NCBI RefSeq assembly: GCF_030580655.1
Contig: NZ_JAUQTB010000014.1
Coordinates: 1-64,000 of the forward strand
Direction of reading: 5' to 3'
Origin: Paenibacillus lacisoli
Lineage (GTDB): Bacteria; Bacillota; Bacilli; Paenibacillales; Paenibacillaceae
DNA length: 64,000 bases
The notes under the pieces are model-generated. The model saw only the letters and a program-made list of their open reading frames with translations. It had not been told where the DNA came from and made no database searches. Shown in pieces: positions 55,299-63,033 of the stretch; position 1 is the stretch's first letter; each line of letters opens with the position of its first letter. The position numbers and the translations under genes were made by a program.

Positions 55299-55869
55299 GA
55301 TTTTTATCCCCTTTCTGCCATTCTTCATAGAGAAGTGAATACATTTGCATGTCCTTAAAACCTGACGCCGTGTGCTGTACCTGGCGCAGCAGCCCTTCCC
55401 TGGTGAAGCCGAGACTGGCCAGCAGTGCTGAGGAGCCGTCATTCCGGTGATCGACCAGACCTTCGATCCGGTTCAGTCTCATGGTCTCGAATCCGAACGT
55501 TAGAATCGCCTTTAGCGCCTCTGTCATATAGCCCTTACGCCAATAGGGTTTATGAATTTCATAACCGATCTCACCGCGGTAAGAACCCTTAATCTGCCAG
55601 CTGTTATATCCGCAGCTGCCCATCAGCCGCCCGGTGCTTTTATCCACGATCCCCCACCGGATCGCATCGTCTATCTCCGCCATATCGTTCAGAAAACCGA
55701 TCATCTCTTCGGCTTCCTCTACACTGGTCATGGGAGAAATATTCATAAAGCGGGTCACTTCCCGGTCAGACCAGCATCTGTAGATTTCCGGAGCATCCTG
55801 CCGTGTCATCCTGCGGAGCTTCAGCCGGGGTGTCTCCAGTTCAGGGATATATCCTTTGCATGTATACAC
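55282..55869 (-). CDS. GNAT acetyltransferase, RimJ/RimL type
   Basis: 195 residues. Acetyltransf_3 pattern: LETPRLKLRRMTRQDAPEIYRCWSDREVTRFMNI, WGIVDKSTGRLMGSCGYNSW, GEIGYEIHKPYWRKGYMTEALKAILTFGFETMRLNRIEG and NDGSSALLASLGFTREGLLRQ. Probably acetylates an N-terminal amine or an antibiotic. Start is GTG 55869, with AAAGGAGG seven bases before it. Its 3' end overlaps the ykoC-like gene, so the two are translationally coupled, an odd pairing for a transporter. Confidence 0.87.
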   Translation of the reverse strand: MYTCKGYIPELETPRLKLRRMTRQDAPEIYRCWSDREVTRFMNISPMTSVEEAEEMIGFLNDMAEIDDAIRWGIVDKSTGRLMGSCGYNSWQIKGSYRGEIGYEIHKPYWRKGYMTEALKAILTFGFETMRLNRIEGLVDHRNDGSSALLASLGFTREGLLRQVQHTASGFKDMQMYSLLYEEWQKGDKNHAAPI

Positions 55870-55893
55870 ATTGCTTCCTCCTTTGCTGCACAA

Positions 55894-55913
55894 TAAAAAA
55901 ACGGTCAACCGTT
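55894..55913 (-). terminator. Small terminator-like hairpin in the GNAT leader
   Basis: On the minus strand AACGGT-TG-ACCGTT followed by seven T, ending about 25 bases before the GNAT start. No gene lies upstream on this strand, so it could be an attenuator. Confidence 0.5.
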
Positions 55914-56109
55914 GATCAATAAGACTCCATATGCCATCTAATCATAGGTCGCTTCCGAAGACAACCTTCTTTCCTGAATTTCTGTCCGTCTGCTCCAGCT
56001 TGGTTCGCAGCACGGATGAGCTGGCAAATTTGGGGTAATGATACTTAGAACGTTCAGGAGCCTGCCCGAAAGGGTAAGGCAAAATGGCATGGAAAGAAGG
56101 AGATGAACC

Positions 56110-57126
56110 TTGCTGTATTGGATCACCGCCGCTGTCCTCTGTTTTCCCCTTCTGGTTATCGCGAGCATTACCGGTATAGCCTTCCGGCTGATGGTCCAGA
56201 TGAAGGTGCAGACCGAAGACCGCATCTTCCGCGTTGTGGAACAGCAGGGACAATACAGGCGCCGCCAGTATACCGAACTGCACAAGAAGAGTGTCAGCGT
56301 AACAAGCAGGGATGGCTTGAAGCTGCACGGTGTGCTCGTTGAACCTTTTCCCGGCTCAGGGAGATGGATGATTATCGTACACGGATATACCGCTTCTCAC
56401 GCTGCCTCTGCCCAATTTGCTGACATGTTTATCGAAAAGGGATTTAATATACTTCTGATTGACCAGCGCCGTCATGGTAAAAGTGAGGGCCGCTTCACGA
56501 CGTATGGTTTTCATGAAAAATATGACGTCGACGCATGGGTACACTGGCTGCTCGGCAGCCGGGGATCCGCGATAGATATCGGCCTGCACGGCCTATCTCT
56601 CGGCGGGGGCACTGTTCTCGAATATTTGGCCATTGCCCACCCTTCAGTTCGATTTGTCATTGCAGATTGCCCATACTCGGATCTGACCGAGCTGATGGCA
56701 TACCAGATGACGGTTCTTAATCATATCCCTGCCCGACCTTTTCTGCAGCTGGTGAATGCACGGATATATCGCCGTGCCGGATTCAGACTGGAGGATGTCA
56801 GCCCGATCCGGGCAGTCCGATCCAGCCGTCTGCCTGTCCTGTTCATTCACGGCACGGCGGATACCTATGTCCCGACCTGGATGAGTGAGGCCATGTATGA
56901 GGTCAAACCGGAGCCCAAGCGTCTGTTCCTAGTCGAAGGCGGTTTGCACGCCAATGCTTACACGGCCGCTCCCGTTCCCTATCGGCTGGAGGTCCAGTCT
57001 TTTGTGGATCAGGTTATGACGATGGACCGGCCGGAGTCAGCATCGGAATCACGTCAACCTCAAGAATCCATGAACCGGATGAAAAATGCCCTGCTCCCGG
57101 CCGCTGCCTCGCTGCCGGATGCTTGA
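56110..57126 (+). CDS. Membrane-anchored alpha/beta hydrolase
   Basis: 338 residues. The N-terminal helix (YWITAAVLCFPLLVIASITGIAF) is an anchor; then IVHGYTASHAASAQFADMFIEKGFNILLIDQRRHGKSEG, nucleophile GLHGLSLGGGTVL (Ser near 162), acid in FIHGTADTYVP and His in VEGGLHANAY. Same general type as the protein at 29687 (YqkD-like). Start is TTG with AAGGAG seven bases before it. Single gene. Confidence 0.85.
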   Translation: MLYWITAAVLCFPLLVIASITGIAFRLMVQMKVQTEDRIFRVVEQQGQYRRRQYTELHKKSVSVTSRDGLKLHGVLVEPFPGSGRWMIIVHGYTASHAASAQFADMFIEKGFNILLIDQRRHGKSEGRFTTYGFHEKYDVDAWVHWLLGSRGSAIDIGLHGLSLGGGTVLEYLAIAHPSVRFVIADCPYSDLTELMAYQMTVLNHIPARPFLQLVNARIYRRAGFRLEDVSPIRAVRSSRLPVLFIHGTADTYVPTWMSEAMYEVKPEPKRLFLVEGGLHANAYTAAPVPYRLEVQSFVDQVMTMDRPESASESRQPQESMNRMKNALLPAAASLPDA

Positions 57127-57159
57127 AGCCCAATCCAAGCTCCCTATTCCTAATGAACT

Positions 57160-57196
57160 CAAAACAACCCGCTTCCTTTGCGGAAGCGGGTTGTAC
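57160..57196. terminator. Terminator between convergent genes
   Basis: ACAACCCGCTTCC / GGAAGCGGGTTGT; the T run is better on the minus strand (TTGTTTTG). Confidence 0.85.
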
Positions 57197-57230
57197 GTAT
57201 ACAGATCATATTCTATAGGGGTCTTCTGTA

Positions 57231-57539
57231 CTAAGAGGTTGCCCCCGACATCTGTTTCGCTCGGGATGGTTCTACGACCTCGCCGCACAAGCTGCTGAGC
57301 ATGGCCTGAATCTCCTTGAACTCTTCAATTCCGGTTCCGGTTACGCTGAACTGATCATCATGAGCAGTCAGGAAATTTTCCTGTGTGAGATGTTCCAGCT
57401 CCTGCTTGACTTCTCGTTCACCGACACGGTATCCCCGGCTTTCCAGCGCGGGCAGGACATCACGTACCGTCAGGTCCTCCTGCTGAGCAAGATAAAGCAT
57501 ATGAATGCGGATAAACAAGTTCTGTACCTCTGCGTGCAT
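57231..57539 (-). CDS. Small winged-helix-like protein, unknown
   Basis: 102 residues. Helical then strand pattern: VQNLFIRIHMLYLAQQEDLTVRDVLPALESRGYRVGEREVKQELEHLTQENFLTAHDDQFSVTGTGIEEFKEIQAML, which reads like a winged helix with recognition helix and wing. No known family recognised; it could be a small DNA-binding protein. ATG 57539 with AAGGAG nine bases upstream. Single gene. Confidence 0.7.
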   Translation of the reverse strand: MHAEVQNLFIRIHMLYLAQQEDLTVRDVLPALESRGYRVGEREVKQELEHLTQENFLTAHDDQFSVTGTGIEEFKEIQAMLSSLCGEVVEPSRAKQMSGATS

Positions 57540-57721
57540 GAATGCTCTCCTTCCCGGCGCTTGCGCCACGGTTGTATATCAACTACTTACCCGTGAACAC
57601 CACCGGGGAATCAGAATTTATACCCATTTCATACCGGATCAGGCCAAAGATGAGATTCTCGGCATACTGGTGATGGATTTAGGCTGGTCGGCTTATGATA
57701 AAAACTTCTTATGGAAAAGTA

Positions 57722-57750
57722 TTGACTACATCCCGCCAAAAAGCTATCCT
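57722..57750 (+). promoter_or_regulatory. Promoter of the GAF protein gene
   Basis: TTGACT, 17 bases, TATCCT, about 38 bases before the start codon. Confidence 0.65.
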
Positions 57751-57788
57751 ATTTTAATTAACCGATGGTAGATAGGAGTGTGAGGTCC

Positions 57789-58268
57789 ATGTTTCAAGCC
57801 GCTCCCTATGAAGGCGCGCGACATGAGCAGTTCTCTTCCGTGCTGGGCCAGCTTAAAGCGCTCATTCACGATGAGCCCAGCGCTGTAGCCAATATGGCGA
57901 ATGCAGCAGCGCTGCTGAATCATTTTCTGGAAGATATCAACTGGGTGGGCTTCTACCTGTATGACGGCAAAGAGCTTGTACTTGGACCGTTCCAGGGCCT
58001 TCCAGCCTGTATTCGTATTCCGCTGGGCCGCGGTGTGTGCGGCACGTCGGCTTCCGAGCGCAAAACACTGGTTGTGGAGGACGTACACGCGTTCCCCGGT
58101 CATATCGCCTGTGATGCTGCCAGCAATAGCGAGATCGTTGTTCCCCTGGTCAAGGATGGCGAAATCTATGGTGTGCTGGATATCGACAGCCCCCTGAAAG
58201 GCCGCTTTGATGCCGAGGATCAGAGATTCTTGGAGGAATTCGTCTCTATTCTGGTTACGCAGCTGTAA
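57789..58268 (+). CDS. Free methionine-(R)-sulfoxide reductase (GAF domain)
   Basis: 159 residues, one GAF domain. Signature: NWVGFYLYDGKELVLGPFQG, ACIRIPLGRGVCGTSASERKTLVVEDVHAFPGHIACDAASNSEIVVPL. The Cys residues near 83, 93 and 117 occupy the positions of the fRMsr catalytic Cys set (compare YtsP). Reduces free Met-R-sulfoxide in the cytosol. The frame is open from 57765, but GGAG..GAGG before ATG 57789 and the promoter position favour the later start. Confidence 0.9.
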   Translation: MFQAAPYEGARHEQFSSVLGQLKALIHDEPSAVANMANAAALLNHFLEDINWVGFYLYDGKELVLGPFQGLPACIRIPLGRGVCGTSASERKTLVVEDVHAFPGHIACDAASNSEIVVPLVKDGEIYGVLDIDSPLKGRFDAEDQRFLEEFVSILVTQL

Positions 58269-58297
58269 CAGGAGAAACCCGCAGATTTCAGGCAGCA

Positions 58298-58349
58298 AAA
58301 AGAGATTTCTCGAACAGTACACTGTACTGTAGGGGAAATCTCTTTTTTT
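58298..58349 (+). terminator. Terminator of the GAF protein gene
   Basis: AAAAAGAGATTTC / GAAATCTCTTTTT with a nested ACAGTAC/GTACTGT hairpin. Confidence 0.88.
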
Positions 58350-58482
58350 GCATACCTGATTTCATATATATCGCGGCGGGTTCTGCAATCGGTAAACCCA
58401 ATCAAAATGATGCGTATAAATCACCAGGTCTCCCGCCACAATAACTTGGGGCTTGATCCCAATTCACGAAGGAGGTTCATCC

Positions 58483-58914
58483 ATGAACTATAACAACAGC
58501 GTAAGCCAGCAAATCCAGCAGTGCGAGCAAATCATGCAGCAGCTGATTCAGCAAACCCAGCAGGCGTCCTCTATGTATCAGCAAATGCTGCAGCAGGAAC
58601 AGCAAAATGCTGCCCGTCTGGAAGAGCTTGCCCAACGTGAGCGCCAGGCTGCTCATATGATCCAAACAGCTTTGCAGGGCCACCAGACTGCGGTTCAGCA
58701 GTACCATCAGGTTACACAGCTGTGCAAGCAGCTGGAGAGCTCTATTCAGGCCTCCGCCCAGATGGTCCAGCCGCAGTTCGGCCGGGTTCAGGGCACAGCC
58801 CAGACCAGCAGCTTCGGCACTTCTTCAATAGAAAGCTTCGGCCATAACCCGGTGTCCTTCTCCGCGATTGGCAGCCACAACCCGCAGAACCGGACTGGCT
58901 TCAGCAACCACTAA
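58483..58914 (+). CDS. Gln-rich coiled-coil protein, unknown
   Basis: 143 residues. Residues 1-100 are almost entirely polar and helical with many Gln (SQQIQQCEQIMQQLIQQTQQ), heptad-like, hence a likely coiled coil. The tail is Ser/Gly/Asn-rich (GTSSIESFGHNP..). Two Cys. No signal or membrane helix. AAGGAGG is eight bases before ATG 58483. Proteins of this composition include spore coat or coat-associated proteins in Bacilli, but that is only a guess here. Single gene with its own terminator. Confidence 0.75.
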   Translation: MNYNNSVSQQIQQCEQIMQQLIQQTQQASSMYQQMLQQEQQNAARLEELAQRERQAAHMIQTALQGHQTAVQQYHQVTQLCKQLESSIQASAQMVQPQFGRVQGTAQTSSFGTSSIESFGHNPVSFSAIGSHNPQNRTGFSNH

Positions 58915-58918
58915 CTCG

Positions 58919-58963
58919 CAAAAAGGGGTGTGTCCGGCCTAACAACTGGAGACACCCCTTTGT
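58919..58963. terminator. Terminator between Q-rich and merR genes
   Basis: AAAGGGGTGTGTCC / GGAGACACCCCTTT hairpin, usable in both directions. Confidence 0.85.
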
Positions 58964-58997
58964 GATAACCGCTCTGCGGCCAAGAAAATTCAAACTC

Positions 58998-59777
58998 TTA
59001 CTGAAGCTCACGTTCGGCCAGTACCTTCATGGCATCACGGAGATACTCGGCAAGGCCCGGGCAATAGCTGTCATACAGCTTGCGGAAACTGTCCTGCTCC
59101 ACATATAGCTCCCCAAGACCCTTATAGATCTCGGCGGTAGGCACGTAAAACTGCCGGACCCAATCCAGATGCTCGCGAACCAGCTCCTGAACCTTCTCAG
59201 CTTGCGGCTGGAGTCCTTCTTTCAGCAGACTGGCCAGCTTGCGGATAATGATGTCGAGCTCCGCCTGGGAGTCCAGATACTGCTCCTTGCTAGGCAGCTG
59301 GAACTCTGTGTCTGTGCCCGGATCCGCTTCATTGTAAGCAAGGGCAGGCGCATTCTGCTCCAGCAGGCCTGGATCAAACCCTGCAAACCATTCTTCCGGG
59401 TCCATCTTATGTTTTCCCTGGCAGCTTGCAACCGTTTTATCAATGGTCTGAGCCAGGGTGTACAGGCGGCTGGCTTGCTTCAGAAGCTTCTGCCTGAATT
59501 GGATCATGTCATTGACGATCCGGTTCTGATTTTGCTGGACCAGGAAATCTAGATCGGACAGCGGATACCCGCATTCCCGGTAAAACATGATATGCTGCAG
59601 CCGCTGAAGCTCCTCCTCCCCATACGGCTTTTCTCCATCAAGTCTGTTCGCCGTCTGCACGGCCTCATGATGCTCTTCCCCATAACCGGTTTTGAGAAGG
59701 CCGATCTCCTCATAAAAACTTAATGCCGGCTTGCTAAGACCCGATAACTGGGATAAATCCTCCATACTGTAAGCCAA
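58998..59777 (-). CDS. MerR family regulator with TipAS domain
   Basis: 259 residues. MerR winged helix (YSMEDLSQLSGLSKPALSFYEEIGLL, GEEELQRLQHIMFYRECGYPLSDLDFLV), a coiled-coil dimerisation helix to about 120, then a helical TipAS-like domain (DLWVRQFYVPTAEIYKGLGELYVEQDSFRKLYDSYCPGLAEYLRDAMKVL pattern). TipAS proteins bind thiopeptide antibiotics or other drugs and activate a multidrug response; which drug is unknown. The HTH carries ALSFYEE instead of the common TLRYYD. Start TTG 59777 or ATG four codons later. Confidence 0.87.
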   Translation of the reverse strand: MAYSMEDLSQLSGLSKPALSFYEEIGLLKTGYGEEHHEAVQTANRLDGEKPYGEEELQRLQHIMFYRECGYPLSDLDFLVQQNQNRIVNDMIQFRQKLLKQASRLYTLAQTIDKTVASCQGKHKMDPEEWFAGFDPGLLEQNAPALAYNEADPGTDTEFQLPSKEQYLDSQAELDIIIRKLASLLKEGLQPQAEKVQELVREHLDWVRQFYVPTAEIYKGLGELYVEQDSFRKLYDSYCPGLAEYLRDAMKVLAERELQ

Positions 59778-59909
59778 CCCCTCACCCCCTTGACCCCACT
59801 GGTTATTTTGACATCCTGCTGCCCGGCTGCTCCTTCTTAAGAAGGATACAAATTACTTTTGCCAAATCATTCTTATCATTTTATACCCTGCTGTATAAAG
59901 TTGAACCCT

Positions 59910-60662
59910 TTATTTGCCCTTGGCTGCCCGGCGGTAGCGCATGACCTTTCGGTACATGGACTTGTCTTTCAGCTGATTGAATATATAAGGATCCGGGTTC
60001 GTGTTGACCTCAATAATCCACGGAGTCATTCCGGCGTCCAAACCAACATCCACACCAATCTGCCGGATATTTGGATAGGTCTTGTTCATCTGACGAGCAA
60101 TCCGCACACCCAGGGCATACAGTTCCTCCGTCAGCCTGGTCTGCTGCGCTGTGCCAAGATGTGATTGCAGCAGTGTGCCAATGGCAAGCGGGCGCCCGCC
60201 GCTGTGATAGTTCGTCACGATTTTCCCCTTTTGGCCGAGCCGGCCAATAATACCGGTAGCCTCCCAAACACCCTGCGGGCTGTTCTGCACCATTACACGA
60301 ATATCGAATCTTCGTCCGCTGTGCTTCAGAAGCCGTATCCCTTTCTGGATCAGATAGCTGCGTTTGCCCACGGTCCGTGACAGACTTTGATAGAAAGCCG
60401 GAAAACTGTCAAAGTTGTGTACCTTTTCCTTGAGCTGATACTTGTAACTCCCCTCCTTATGCTCGGCCCGGATCACGCCGTTTCCATAGGTTCCCCGTTC
60501 CGGTTTGATATAAATCATCTTGTAATCCCGGATCATTTGCTTCAGATTAGCTTCGTTCCATCTGCGGGTATCCGGGATGAACGGCTTGATGCTGCTGTTC
60601 TGCAGCAGAATTTTGGTCTTGATCCACTTGCTCTGCACCTTGGCCGCCTGCTTTACCTTCAA
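59910..60662 (-). CDS. YheC/YheD family ATP-grasp protein
   Basis: 250 residues. ATP-grasp of the endospore-coat-associated YheC/YheD group: KMIYIKPERGTYGNGVIR, RRFDIRVMVQNSPQGVWEATGIIGRLGQKGKIVTNYHSGG, GVDVGLDAGMTPWIIEVNTNPDP (Mg2+ Glu and Asn). Expected to form a peptide or amide bond; Bacillus YheC/D are spore-associated, with no defined substrate. Start TTG 60662 with GGGGAG six bases before; the longer frame lacks a site. Divergent from the DUF6492-manC pair. Confidence 0.85.
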   Translation of the reverse strand: MKVKQAAKVQSKWIKTKILLQNSSIKPFIPDTRRWNEANLKQMIRDYKMIYIKPERGTYGNGVIRAEHKEGSYKYQLKEKVHNFDSFPAFYQSLSRTVGKRSYLIQKGIRLLKHSGRRFDIRVMVQNSPQGVWEATGIIGRLGQKGKIVTNYHSGGRPLAIGTLLQSHLGTAQQTRLTEELYALGVRIARQMNKTYPNIRQIGVDVGLDAGMTPWIIEVNTNPDPYIFNQLKDKSMYRKVMRYRRAAKGK

Positions 60663-60856
60663 TGTCCTCTCCCCTCTCTGCCGCGCATGTGTCGAAGATG
60701 TCCCGACTGCTCGGTCCATGCATCCTATGCCTTGGTATAAAGGTTTGAATGAAACATCCGCCTGCTGAACACAAACAATGTGTGAACAGCCCGTACGTCT
60801 CTCAACCGGCGGACATAGAATACCGCATAACGCTCTCGGCGCTAATCTAAAAATCT

Positions 60857-61684
60857 ATGACGGAAAGAGATGATCATGTGTCTGCTTCTCCCGCAAGGCT
60901 GCACCGCCCAGAGAAGATTGATATTCTGATTCCTGCCATCGAAAAAGATCTATCCACGCTACCCTATGTCATAGACGGTCTCCGCCAGCATGTCCGGCAT
61001 CCCATCGGCTCCATCTATATCGTATCTCCCCAGAGCCCGGCCATCCGCAGGCTGTGCTCGCGCAAGCAATGCACATTTGTCGATGAACGAACCGTACTCC
61101 CGCTGACCAAAAAAGACATTGTCTACCGCTCAAAAAAGTGGGACCGTTCCGGCTGGCTCTATCAGCAGCTGCTGAAGCTGAATGGCGACCAGATTGCCAA
61201 AGCCGCTTTTTATCTGGTTGTAGATGCTGATACCGTCTTCATTCGTCCACACACATTCCGCCGGCAGGACAAGACCGTTTTCTATACCCGGAACTGGAGT
61301 CAGCCTGAATATTTCCGGACGTACCGGAAGCTGATGGGTCATCAGGCGCCTTCACCGCGTTCTTTTGTCACCCACTATATGCTCTTCGAGAAGGCCCGTG
61401 TCCGTGAACTGAAGAAGGATATCGAAACCCGTCACGGCACCGTCTGGTACCGCGCTATTCTTCGCAGCATTGACCGGACCAAGCAGTTCGGCTTCTCGGA
61501 GTTCGAGACCTACGCGAATTATATGTACACCCGCAATCCCAATCAGATGATGCTGAAGCCGTCCCTGAACAAGGCGCTGCACACATCTGCCAAAATGCTG
61601 ACCGGTGAACGGCGGACACAGCTGGCCCGTAAATATCGTTCCCTGTCTTTTCACGAACGCAAAATATACCGCAGAACCCCGTAA
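60857..61684 (+). CDS. DUF6492 family protein, glycosyltransferase-like
   Basis: 275 residues, no membrane segment. KIDILIPAIEKDLSTLPYVIDGLRQHV at the N-terminus and FYLVVDADTVFIRPHTF with a DxD motif near 121 point to a GT-A type glycosyltransferase fold. Conserved Trp/Tyr and basic residues follow; the C-terminus is very basic. The manC gene follows 15 bases downstream, so it probably uses a GDP-sugar. No clear binding site at ATG 60857; GTG 60878 is an alternative. Confidence 0.75.
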   Translation: MTERDDHVSASPARLHRPEKIDILIPAIEKDLSTLPYVIDGLRQHVRHPIGSIYIVSPQSPAIRRLCSRKQCTFVDERTVLPLTKKDIVYRSKKWDRSGWLYQQLLKLNGDQIAKAAFYLVVDADTVFIRPHTFRRQDKTVFYTRNWSQPEYFRTYRKLMGHQAPSPRSFVTHYMLFEKARVRELKKDIETRHGTVWYRAILRSIDRTKQFGFSEFETYANYMYTRNPNQMMLKPSLNKALHTSAKMLTGERRTQLARKYRSLSFHERKIYRRTP

Positions 61685-61699
61685 AAGGAGGAGATAGGC

Positions 61700-62977
61700 T
61701 TGCATATCGTTCTGTTATGCGGCGGCTCCGGCAAGCGGCTGTGGCCGCTCTCGAATGAAATCCGCTCCAAGCTGTTTCTGGAAGTGCTTCCGGCTCCGGG
61801 CGGAGGTTATGAATGTATGCTCAGCCGGGTGCTCCGGCAGCTGGAAAGCGCCGGGCTGCTGAACTCTACCCTGCTGGTGACACACAGCGATCAGGCCGCC
61901 CTTGCATCAGCATATGCGGGTAACCGGGCCGCTGTGCTGGCGGAGCCGCACAAACGGGGTACGTTTACAGCGACGGTACTGGCCGCGCTGGCCCTTGAGG
62001 AGCGCGAAGAACCGGAAGACGGCCTGATGTGCGTCGTTCCGGCAGATACGTATGCGGATGACCGGTTCTGGCAGCTGCTCGGCCAGCTCCCTAAGGTACT
62101 GGAAACCTCGGGTGCGGATATAGCGCTCCTCGGGACGGAGCCCACGCAGGTCTCCAGTCAGTTCGGTTATATTGTTCCGGAAGCCCGGGAAAATGAACGT
62201 GCTGCTGACTATAAAAAGGTTGCCCGCTTTGCCGAGAAGCCTTCCCCTGAAGAAGCCGCACGTCTGATTAACGAAGGAGCCTTGTGGAACTGCGGCGTCT
62301 TCGTCTTCCGCCGCCGCAGTCTCGGCGAGTATATACAGCGTGCAGGACTGCCGCTTCATGCGCAAGAGCTGTTGGAGCAGTATGAGAAGCTGCCCGTCCG
62401 GAGCTTCGACCAGGAGGTGGTCGAACGCAGCCGGCAGATCGCGGTTGTACGCTATGCAGGAGAATGGCAGGACCTTGGCAGCTGGAGCGCTCTGACGGCC
62501 AAGCTGGCGGAGCCTGTGACCGGAAAAGGCTTGATCAGCGGAAGCTCCCCGAACAGCCACATTGTGAATGAGCTGCCTTTTCCACTGCATATTATCAACG
62601 TACCGGACATTATCGCAGCCGCCAGCCGCGATGGTATCCTGATCGCAGCCAAGGAAGAAGCGAACCGGATCAAGGATTTGCTCGGACAAGAGCAGCAGGA
62701 TATGCTGTTCCGCTCCGCTTGTCCACCGCCAAGGCCGGGGAATGTCGAGACTTCCCACCTGTTCCTCCGCCCGGGCCAGAACCTGACGTTGGGCGCCGGT
62801 CGCACAGGCTCATGCTGGTGGCTGATCCTCAAAGGAGCCGGCACCGCAGGGTCGGCAGAAGGCGGAAGCCGGCCATTTGCACCAGGACAAGTATTGCGTT
62901 CCGAAGTTCATCCTTTTCAGCTGTCGGCCTTACAGGATACCGAGCTGCTGGAAATCCGCTTTTCCCCTGAACTATGA
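61700..62977 (+). CDS. manC: Mannose-1-phosphate guanylyltransferase
   Basis: 425 residues. GDP-mannose from GTP and mannose-1-P. Nucleotidyltransferase domain: LCGGSGKRLWPLSNEIRSKLFL (signature), FTATVLAALAL, VVPADTYADDRFW, RFAEKPSPEEAARLINEGALWNCGVFVFR and GEWQDLGSWSAL. The C-terminal 90 residues look like a reduced cupin (FLRPGQNLTLGAG.., RSEVHPFQLSAL) instead of a full phosphomannose isomerase domain. Start TTG with AAGGAGGAG before it. Follows the DUF6492 gene by 15 bases in one operon. Confidence 0.88.
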   Translation: MHIVLLCGGSGKRLWPLSNEIRSKLFLEVLPAPGGGYECMLSRVLRQLESAGLLNSTLLVTHSDQAALASAYAGNRAAVLAEPHKRGTFTATVLAALALEEREEPEDGLMCVVPADTYADDRFWQLLGQLPKVLETSGADIALLGTEPTQVSSQFGYIVPEARENERAADYKKVARFAEKPSPEEAARLINEGALWNCGVFVFRRRSLGEYIQRAGLPLHAQELLEQYEKLPVRSFDQEVVERSRQIAVVRYAGEWQDLGSWSALTAKLAEPVTGKGLISGSSPNSHIVNELPFPLHIINVPDIIAAASRDGILIAAKEEANRIKDLLGQEQQDMLFRSACPPPRPGNVETSHLFLRPGQNLTLGAGRTGSCWWLILKGAGTAGSAEGGSRPFAPGQVLRSEVHPFQLSALQDTELLEIRFSPEL

Positions 62978-62993
62978 AATCTGCAGGCATAAC

Positions 62994-63020
62994 AAAAAAG
63001 GAGGGTTTCCCCTCCTTTTA
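62994..63020. terminator. Bidirectional terminator, manC / aldehyde dehydrogenase
   Basis: AAAAGGAGGG-TTTC-CCCTCCTTTT between convergent genes. Confidence 0.93.
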
Positions 63021-63033
63021 TCTGTGTAACCGG

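Noticed and set aside
57505..57771. Plus-strand 88-codon frame before the GAF gene
   Set aside because: No binding site; it starts inside the oppositely oriented small gene and covers the GAF promoter.
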